From: Kurthia gibsonii
Lineage (GTDB): Bacteria; Bacillota; Bacilli; Bacillales_A; Planococcaceae
DNA length: 64,000 bases
Assembly: GCF_006539985.1 (NCBI RefSeq)
Contig: NZ_BJOB01000002.1
Span: 62,001-126,000, forward strand
Direction of reading: 5' to 3'
The notes under the pieces are model-generated. The model did no database searches. It worked only from the letters and a program-made list of their open reading frames with translations, and was not told where the DNA came from. This document shows, piece after piece, positions 57,908 to 64,000 of the stretch; position 1 is the stretch's first letter; the number at the start of each line of letters is the position of its first letter. Made by a program: the position numbers and the translations under genes.

Positions 57908-59458
57908 ATGTTATTAGACGATCAAATTAAAACACAACTAAAGCAATACCTTGCCATGTTAGAAGGCGACTTAGTTTTAAAAGTACATGTGGGTGAAGAT
58001 GAAACATCAAAAAATATGTTAGAGCTTGTCCAAACATTAGATGATATGTCACCACGTATTACAATTGAACATGCAGAATTAGAACGTACACCAAGTTTCA
58101 GCGTTAATCGCGTAGGTGAAGATACAGGTGTTATTTTTGCAGGTTTACCACTTGGTCATGAGTTCACATCGCTTGTACTTGCGTTATTACAAGTAAGTGG
58201 TCGTGCACCAAAAATTGATGAATCAACAGTAAAACGTATTCAAGCGATTAAAGAGCCAATGAACTTTGAAACATATGTTAGCTTAACATGTCATAACTGT
58301 CCTGACGTTGTACAAGCATTAAATATTATGTCTGTATTAAATCCAAATATTACACATACAATGATTGAAGGCGGCGCTTTCAAATCAGAAGTAGAAGAAA
58401 AAGAAATCATGGCTGTACCAGCAGTTTACCGTGATAAGGATTTCTTTGAAGGTGGTCGCATGACATTAGATGATATTCTAGATAAATTAGGTTCTACAGT
58501 TGATGCTGCCGAATTCAATGATAAAGAACCATTTGACGTGTTAGTAGTAGGTGGAGGTCCAGCAGGTGCAAGTGCAGCAGTTTATGCAGCGCGTAAAGGT
58601 GTGCGTACGGGAATTGTTGCAGAACGCTTCGGTGGACAAGTAAACGATACAATGTCGATTGAAAATATTATCGGTATAAAAGCAACAGAAGGTCCAAAAT
58701 TTGTTGCAAGTCTTGAAGCACATGTATTAGATTATCCAGTTGATGTGATGAAAGCACAACGTGTGAAAAATATTGAGAAGAAACAATTAATCGAAGTTGA
58801 ATTAGAAAATGGTGCAGTTTTAAAAAGTAAAACTGTTATTCTCTCAACAGGTGCTCGCTACCGTCAATTAGGCGTAAAGGGTGAGCAAGAATTTAAAAAT
58901 AAAGGCGTAGCATATTGTCCACACTGCGATGGCCCATTATTCAAAGGTAAAGATGTAGCAGTAGTAGGTGGCGGTAACTCAGGTGTTGAAGCAGCAATCG
59001 ATTTAGCTGGAATTGTGAATCATGTAACACTTCTACAAAACACAGGTGAGTTAATTGCAGATACAGTTCTACAAGAACGTTTACGTAGTTTACCAAATGT
59101 AACAATTATCACGAATGCTTTAACATCTGAAATTACAGGTGATCGTACAGTGAATGGTATTGAATATATCGATGCTGTAACGAAAGAAAAACATCATGTA
59201 GCACTTGATGGTGTATTCATTCAAATTGGTTTATTACCAAATACAGAATTCCTAGAAGGTTCTGTTCAATTGAATGAACGTGGAGAGATTGTTACAGATC
59301 GTAATGGAGCAACAGATATCGCAGGTGTGTTTGCAGCAGGTGACTGTGCAAATAGTGCCTATAAACAAATCGTTATCTCAATTGGTGCAGGTGCAACAGC
59401 GGCATTGAGTGCATTTGATTACCTAATTCGTCATACAGAAGAGTTAGTAGAAGTATAA
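57908..59458 (+). CDS. ahpF: Alkyl hydroperoxide reductase subunit F
   Basis: 516-residue NADH-dependent flavoprotein that recharges AhpC. The N-terminal double thioredoxin-like domain has the CxxC pair in SLTCHNCPDVVQAL (about 129). The thioredoxin reductase part has VVGGGPAGASAAVYAARKG (FAD, about 212), AYCPHCDGPLF with the second CxxC (about 338), VVGGGNSGVEAAIDLAG (NAD) and GVFAAGDCAN. The ATG fits B. subtilis AhpF, but no convincing Shine-Dalgarno sequence precedes it. Confidence 0.96.
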   Translation: MLLDDQIKTQLKQYLAMLEGDLVLKVHVGEDETSKNMLELVQTLDDMSPRITIEHAELERTPSFSVNRVGEDTGVIFAGLPLGHEFTSLVLALLQVSGRAPKIDESTVKRIQAIKEPMNFETYVSLTCHNCPDVVQALNIMSVLNPNITHTMIEGGAFKSEVEEKEIMAVPAVYRDKDFFEGGRMTLDDILDKLGSTVDAAEFNDKEPFDVLVVGGGPAGASAAVYAARKGVRTGIVAERFGGQVNDTMSIENIIGIKATEGPKFVASLEAHVLDYPVDVMKAQRVKNIEKKQLIEVELENGAVLKSKTVILSTGARYRQLGVKGEQEFKNKGVAYCPHCDGPLFKGKDVAVVGGGNSGVEAAIDLAGIVNHVTLLQNTGELIADTVLQERLRSLPNVTIITNALTSEITGDRTVNGIEYIDAVTKEKHHVALDGVFIQIGLLPNTEFLEGSVQLNERGEIVTDRNGATDIAGVFAAGDCANSAYKQIVISIGAGATAALSAFDYLIRHTEELVEV

Positions 59459-59487
59459 TACTTTTCCATAGTTAAGCATTAGAAAAT

Positions 59488-59613
59488 AGGCTGGACATAA
59501 GAGTAAAAAGCACTTCTCATATGAGCAACAAAAAACTGGAACTGCGCCACAGCGCGGTTCCAGTTTTTTGTTGCGAGCGCTAAAAAGAGAAGTGAAATGT
59601 TGTATTCTAGCCT
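59488..59613. repeat. Dispersed intergenic repeat, copy C (most complete)
   Basis: Ends AGGCTGGA and TCTAGCCT pair over all eight positions (one G-U). Inside, CACTTCTC (near 59510) pairs with GAGAAGTG. The core at 59525-59574 is a hairpin of 23 pairs starting GCAACAAAAAACTGGAAC, with a CACA loop. The downstream block is GCGAGCGCTAAAAAGAGAAG then TGAAATGTT. It lies between converging ahpF and the PPTase gene. Confidence 0.83.
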
Positions 59614-59621
59614 GTTTTATA

Positions 59622-60215
59622 TTACAAATACTTTTCTTCTATCAAAATTAATTTACTTATTTTTTCTTGAGAAGAAACAAATGCATACGATAATTCACCG
59701 TATTTTTCTGTTTTCACAAAACAGCGCTCTTTTTGAATTGTCCAATGACTATTCTTTTTTTCGCATTGAATTTTTTGTGGATCAATTCCACGAAATCCTA
59801 TTGAACGCCATTTAGAATAAGCCTCTTTAATTAACCAAAGTTGTTGAGCTTCTTGTTTGAACATTTTTTGTTCGTATGAACTCATAAAGTACTCAGTTCC
59901 TTCTAAAAGAGGTTGTTGTAACTCTAAATCTACCCCGATTTTACAATTAGCGTAGGCAACCATCACATATCCTTCGCAATGTGAAATACTGACATAATAA
60001 GGACTGTCAGGTAAGTAAGGTTGCCCATCTTTCGTTTGTCGAATACCATCGACACCTAGATATTTTTTAATCATAATACGTGCAATCAAAGATTCATATG
60101 CACGCTTAAAAGAAGTAAACTTACGCACATAAGAACGTTCATCAGCCGTTAATAATGGAAAAAAACTTCTGAAAATCGATTTATTGTATGAAATAGGGGT
60201 TAGTAATATTTTCAT
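59622..60215 (-). CDS. Sfp-type 4'-phosphopantetheinyl transferase
   Basis: 197-residue enzyme that loads the phosphopantetheine arm from CoA onto carrier domains. Visible motifs are the central SISHCEGYVMVAY, IGVDLE (Mg-binding Asp/Glu, about 112-117) and WLIKEAYSKW (WxxKEA, about 143). It is slightly shorter than Sfp (224). It starts 35 bp inside the end of the NRPS gene with GGAG upstream, so it is translated with its probable client, the NRPS carrier domain. Confidence 0.92.
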   Translation of the reverse strand: MKILLTPISYNKSIFRSFFPLLTADERSYVRKFTSFKRAYESLIARIMIKKYLGVDGIRQTKDGQPYLPDSPYYVSISHCEGYVMVAYANCKIGVDLELQQPLLEGTEYFMSSYEQKMFKQEAQQLWLIKEAYSKWRSIGFRGIDPQKIQCEKKNSHWTIQKERCFVKTEKYGELSYAFVSSQEKISKLILIEEKYL

Positions 60216-63200
60216 TTTTTATCTCCGGAAAATAGTGTTGCTGAATTGCTTGTTGAATCATCTGTTCAAAGAATGCTTCATTAGGTTTAGGGCACGTTAA
60301 TTGGTTCTGTGTCATAAACAATTCGGATTGTGGACATGCATATAATAGAGATGAATTTTTTGCTCCATCGCCTTCTAAGCCAGCCATAGCCAGAGCAAGA
60401 CCTTCAGCATCTTTTTTAGAATCATCATATAAGAAGTTAATAAACTCTTGTTCATCTACAAGTTCGATTGTATAACCGAATTTTCTAAAGTGTTGTAAAA
60501 CATCTTTGAATGAAATCAGCGTTGTATTGCAAATGTTGTAAATTCCACCGATTGTATCGTTTGAAAGAGCGATATTTGTAATTAAAGAACTTGCGTAATC
60601 AACCATTGTAAAGTCCATCATGAAGTTAACATTCGGTGCTTTTTCTAATAAAATAAATGATTTAAACATACGATATACAGCATTTGAATCAATATTTTTT
60701 TGGAATATTCCTGTAGTTGATTGGCAAGAAATATTACCAGGACGATAAATTGTTACAGGAAGACCTTCAGTATGAGCTTGTTGTAACAATTTTTCAGATG
60801 CTAACTTACTATTTGTATAAAGACTTTCAACATCTGGTGCATCTAAAATGGAGTCTTTTGTTAAGAAATCGTCCCATTTACCTTCAGATGCTAAATCTTC
60901 TTGAATACCTAATGTCGAAACATAATGGAAGCGAATCTCTGTACATTGTTTTGCGAAATCAATTAAATAGGCAGTGCTATCAATATTTGTCTTTTTAAAG
61001 TGCTCTGCATCACCAAAGTGACGTACGTCTGCTCCACAGTGAATAAGTGCTTGTACATTTGTTTGTAACCACATAAAATCTTCAGAACTTGCGCCTAAGT
61101 TAGGTTGTGTGAAGTCACCTAAAATAATACGTAAAGAAGTATTTCGTAAAAGTTCTTCCACTGGTTGGCTTGGTTCATAATAGCGTAACTGCTCAAGAAT
61201 ACGTTCTAAACCATGCTCTTTTGATGTTGCACGCACAAGTACGGAAACTTCCGTAACCTCAGGATGTTTTAATAGGTCGATTAGTAAGTGTGCACCTAGA
61301 TAGCCTGTAGCACCTGTTAATAAGACCGATTGCTGTGTAATCGGTTTGAAAACAGTCGTGCTGTGTAATGATTTTGGATGCTCAAACAGTTCTTTTTGTT
61401 TCGTCTCTTTTACAACTTCTTCTTGAGCTTCAGCAGTACGTACATAATTAGCAAGTGCTTGAACTGTACGATATTCAAAGAAATCATTAATTTTTAACAT
61501 AGGGAATTGCTTTTTCAATTGTGTTAAGATTGCTAACACTTTTAATGAATGACCACCAATTTCAAAGAAATCTTCATTTGTGCCAATGTCTTGTTGTAAT
61601 AATACATCTTGCCATGCTTTTAAAATGATAGCTTCTTCGTCATTTACTGGGGCTAATTGATTCTCTGTATGCTTCAATTGAACTTGCACATCTAATTCAC
61701 GCTCTTTTAAAGCAGTACGATTAATTTTTCCACTTGGTAATAGAGGGAATTCTTCAAGCTCAATCACATAAGCAGGCAACATATATGCTGGAACTTGTTG
61801 TTTTAAAGCATCTACTACCTGTTCAGTTGAATAAGTAACCCCATCTTTTACTTGATAGTATGCCACGATGGATAGATCACCTTGAATCTCTTTTGCGATT
61901 ATTGCACCATCTGTAATTTCAGGTATTGCAAGAAGATGTTCTTCGATTTCTCCCAGTTCAACACGATATCCACGTATTTTAACTTGCGTATCTTTTCGTC
62001 CAACAAATTCAATTTGACCATTCGGTAGTAAACGTACTAAATCGCCACTTCGATACATTCTATTTTCACTATGAGGTGTCATTACAAATACTTCATCTGT
62101 TTTTTCAGGAAGATGTAAGTAGCCTTCAGCTAGAGCAGTTGTCTCAATATATAGTTCACCTGTAACGCCTATTGGACAATAAGCCATCCCATCATTTAAG
62201 ACATGTACACGATAATTCGGTAAAGGCGTTCCAATTGGGATTGTCATCAGATCCTTTGGTAACAGTGTGTCGATTGTATAAGTCGTCGTTAAAACAGAAC
62301 ATTCTGTAGGGCCATATACATTTTTTAAAGGAATAAGACCGAATTTTTCTTGGAAAAGTCGAACCGTATCTAAAGGAAGTGTTTCGCCACCTACACCAAA
62401 ACATTGTAGACGTTGTAATTTTTCGATATCTTCTTCTGTCGCAAATAAAAGGTACTGTTTTAAAGCACTCATTGGAACCATCATGACATAGTCAATACCA
62501 TGTTCATGAATTGCTTTTGCAAATAAAGAAATATCAAGTCGCTCTTCTTTAGATAGCATATACAGTGTATTCCCATGGAAAATCATTGGACATAATTCAA
62601 GTAAAGATGCATCAAATGTGAGTGTATAAAATTGAGTTAAAATATGATGCTCTGAAAATCCATAGGTTTCTTTTTCAGCATAAGCAAATGTTGCGATACT
62701 TTTATGTGGTATTTTCACACCCTTTGGTCTACCGGTAGAGCCAGAAGTGTAGATAATATAGGCGAGATCAGTTGGTTTGACCGTTGGCTTTTTCACAAGT
62801 GCTTTTTCTTCGATTTGAGTATACAGTGCCATTGGAATTTGTTCATCCCAAGTAATTACTTTTTCAGTAGTAATCACATCTGTTAATACGAATTTTGCTT
62901 GTGTGTCTTTTAAGATATACTCATTTCGTTCGTCAGGATTATCAGGACTAAGTGGTACATAAATGGCTCCAGCTTTCATTACGCCTAACATAGAAATAAT
63001 CGCTTCCATGCTGCGTTGCATATAAACTGCAACATAATCACCTACTTGAATCCCTTTCTCTATTAATAGTTGAGCAATACTATCTGCTTGTATTTGAATC
63101 TCTGAAAAAGTAAGTGTTTTTGTGGCATCTTGTAAAGCAACTTTTTGTGGATACTTTTGTGCCGTCTGATCAAATACATCGTGCATTGTTTGATCGATTG

Positions 63201-63714
63201 GTGTATCTCGTTCTGTCTCGTTTAATTTTTGATAAAGCTGATGTTCCCATGCAGTCATAAGATTGATTTGAGCAATTTTAATATTCGGATTCTCTAAAAT
63301 CGCTGCCAAAATAATAGTGTAATACTGTTCATAACGTTTGAAATTTTTTTCGTTTAAAAAGCATGTGTAACTTTCAAAATGATAATTATTTGAAGAAAAG
63401 ACCAATTTTAAGTCGTTTGACAGATATTCAGTAGATTCTAAAACAACTTGTTTATAAATTTCATCAGCTGTTGAATCTTGAGAAAAAGCCATATGAACCA
63501 CAGATTGTTTTTGCTCTAATTCAATTGCAAGTTCAATAGAGTCTTCATTTGTTAAGCGGTGCATCCAAATACCAAATGCCGTAATATGCCATTGGATTGA
63601 ATAATCTAAATTTTTTTTAGCAGATTGATACGTCGAGACATCTGAACGAAAAGATGTATCAATAGGGAATAGAGAATTTTGCGTGATTTTCAAATCTTGT
63701 TGTAAAGTAACCAA
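60181..63714 (-). CDS. One-module NRPS: partial condensation, adenylation, carrier, terminal reductase
   Basis: 1177 residues. About 1-165 look like the back half of a condensation domain (no HHxxxDG), with a C-to-A linker near EHQLYQKLNETERDTP. The adenylation domain (about 175-670) has YIIYTSGSTGRPKG (A3, about 320), NVYGPTEC (A5), YRSGDLVR (A7), GRKDTQVKIRGYRVELGEIE (A8) and LPSGKINRTAL (A10). The carrier domain has DFFEIGGHSLKVL (Ser about 723). The reductase (about 790-1170) has LLTGATGYLGAHLL and catalytic YTNSK (about 966). It should activate one amino acid and release it as an aldehyde. TTG 63714 is chosen because GGAGG lies nine bases upstream; the ATG at 63738 contains that site. 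Confidence 0.9.
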   Translation of the reverse strand: MVTLQQDLKITQNSLFPIDTSFRSDVSTYQSAKKNLDYSIQWHITAFGIWMHRLTNEDSIELAIELEQKQSVVHMAFSQDSTADEIYKQVVLESTEYLSNDLKLVFSSNNYHFESYTCFLNEKNFKRYEQYYTIILAAILENPNIKIAQINLMTAWEHQLYQKLNETERDTPIDQTMHDVFDQTAQKYPQKVALQDATKTLTFSEIQIQADSIAQLLIEKGIQVGDYVAVYMQRSMEAIISMLGVMKAGAIYVPLSPDNPDERNEYILKDTQAKFVLTDVITTEKVITWDEQIPMALYTQIEEKALVKKPTVKPTDLAYIIYTSGSTGRPKGVKIPHKSIATFAYAEKETYGFSEHHILTQFYTLTFDASLLELCPMIFHGNTLYMLSKEERLDISLFAKAIHEHGIDYVMMVPMSALKQYLLFATEEDIEKLQRLQCFGVGGETLPLDTVRLFQEKFGLIPLKNVYGPTECSVLTTTYTIDTLLPKDLMTIPIGTPLPNYRVHVLNDGMAYCPIGVTGELYIETTALAEGYLHLPEKTDEVFVMTPHSENRMYRSGDLVRLLPNGQIEFVGRKDTQVKIRGYRVELGEIEEHLLAIPEITDGAIIAKEIQGDLSIVAYYQVKDGVTYSTEQVVDALKQQVPAYMLPAYVIELEEFPLLPSGKINRTALKERELDVQVQLKHTENQLAPVNDEEAIILKAWQDVLLQQDIGTNEDFFEIGGHSLKVLAILTQLKKQFPMLKINDFFEYRTVQALANYVRTAEAQEEVVKETKQKELFEHPKSLHSTTVFKPITQQSVLLTGATGYLGAHLLIDLLKHPEVTEVSVLVRATSKEHGLERILEQLRYYEPSQPVEELLRNTSLRIILGDFTQPNLGASSEDFMWLQTNVQALIHCGADVRHFGDAEHFKKTNIDSTAYLIDFAKQCTEIRFHYVSTLGIQEDLASEGKWDDFLTKDSILDAPDVESLYTNSKLASEKLLQQAHTEGLPVTIYRPGNISCQSTTGIFQKNIDSNAVYRMFKSFILLEKAPNVNFMMDFTMVDYASSLITNIALSNDTIGGIYNICNTTLISFKDVLQHFRKFGYTIELVDEQEFINFLYDDSKKDAEGLALAMAGLEGDGAKNSSLLYACPQSELFMTQNQLTCPKPNEAFFEQMIQQAIQQHYFPEIKNENITNPYFIQ

Positions 63715-63765
63715 GTTAATAAACCTCCAATTTTTCATAATTCATACAGTTATATTGTGAAAAAG

Positions 63766-63791
63766 GGTGAGAGATCTTTCAATCTCTCACC
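63766..63791 (-). terminator. Terminator between the chemoreceptor-like gene and the NRPS
   Basis: Read on the minus strand GGTGAGAGAT / ATCTCTCACC (10 bp) with a 6-base loop followed by CTTTTTC. It lies 8 bp after the stop of the upstream gene, so the NRPS must have its own promoter in the 50 bp that remain, or rely on readthrough. Confidence 0.8.
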
Positions 63792-63799
63792 ATGTTTTG

Positions 63800-64000
63800 T
63801 TAGCTTTTCACATCAGAAACTAATTGTTCTAATTCAGATACGATATCATTCATTGTTTTTGTTGACTCAACAATTTTACTAAATGAAACTTGTTGATTAC
63901 GAATGTTGTGTTTGATTTTTTGACTTGCATCACTATTTTCAGTTGATGTATGTGCAAGTTGTTCAAAAATTACAGCTACTTCCTCGTTTTCAGCAGCGAT
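63800..64000 (-). CDS. C-terminal end of a probable methyl-accepting chemotaxis protein (cut by window end)
   Basis: Last 66 residues of a longer protein read on the minus strand from the window edge. It is wholly helical and hydrophilic: IAAENEEVAVIFEQLAHTST at the start, then NQQVSFSKIVESTKTMNDIV, ending SELEQLVSDVKS. The pattern resembles the C-terminal adaptation helix of MCPs (EEQ...SxxEIxxSxxxLxxLxxEL). The hairpin tip with the CheA/CheW site lies outside the window, so the call is tentative; other coiled-coil signalling proteins are possible. Confidence 0.5.
   Translation of the reverse strand: MAAENEEVAVIFEQLAHTSTENSDASQKIKHNIRNQQVSFSKIVESTKTMNDIVSELEQLVSDVKS

Overview
The window reads as a contiguous chromosome segment of a low-GC Gram-positive bacterium of the order Bacillales. 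Gene content and order closely follow the Bacillus subtilis resDE, fer-ypbB-recS, cmk-rpsA-der-gpsA-hbs-mtrAB-menaquinone-aro and dapB-mgsA-bshA-cca-birA-pan-dinG regions. TTG and GTG starts are common and Shine-Dalgarno sequences are strong. Several genes that sit in these blocks in spore formers are missing: spoIVA between gpsA and hbs, and sleB/ypeB near cmk. With the Planococcaceae-like layout this suggests a non-sporulating member such as Kurthia. That genus call is inference from gene order only. No rRNA, tRNA, insertion sequence, prophage or CRISPR array was seen.

Layout. 1-6.2 kb: end of resD and all of resE, an FMN riboswitch with the riboflavin transporter ribU, the biotin transporter bioY behind a BirA-type operator, a small membrane protein, a LysR regulator and a phosphoesterase. 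6.3-10.5 kb: a frameshifted small secreted-peptide gene, an efflux pump, a nitronate monooxygenase, fabI behind a FapR box, a small membrane protein and ferredoxin. 10.5-16.8 kb: ypbB, RecQ-family helicase, LysM protein ypbE, ypdA, asparaginase and prsW. 16.9-22.8 kb: PilZ protein ypfA, cmk, plsC, S1 protein, der and gpsA. 22.8-23.77 kb is a very AT-rich gap with strong hairpins. 23.8-35.5 kb: hbs, folE, mtrB, hepS, menG, hepT, ndk and cheR, then chorismate, tyrosine and histidine-aminotransferase genes (aroC, aroB, aroH, hisC, tyrA, aroA). The trp genes that lie between aroH and hisC in B. subtilis are absent. 35.7-42.3 kb: the ypiA/ypiB pair, ypjA, a YugP-like peptidase, a secreted NlpC/P60 hydrolase, a divergent nitroreductase/HxlR pair with a long inverted-repeat operator, and a YitT-family protein. 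42.5-52.2 kb: dapB, mgsA, bshA, cca, birA, panB, panC, dinG and ypmB, without bshB1 or panD. 52.3-59.5 kb: asnS, serine acetyltransferase, NUDIX hydrolase, MsmX-type ATPase, and ahpC/ahpF. 59.6-63.7 kb: a two-gene nonribosomal synthesis unit on the minus strand, made of a one-module adenylation-carrier-reductase enzyme and its Sfp-type activating enzyme. The window ends inside what looks like a chemoreceptor gene.

How they connect. BirA (46.0 kb) probably represses bioY (3.2 kb). HepS, HepT and MenG finish menaquinone. The aro genes supply chorismate. BshA and YpdA belong to bacillithiol metabolism. AhpC and AhpF are a peroxide-reducing pair.

The two most notable items are (i) the stand-alone reductase-terminated NRPS with its PPTase, predicted to release an amino aldehyde, and (ii) a family of about 100-130 bp intergenic repeats. 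Three copies each sit at a convergent gene junction, with a central hairpin whose base pairs covary and with terminal inverted repeats.
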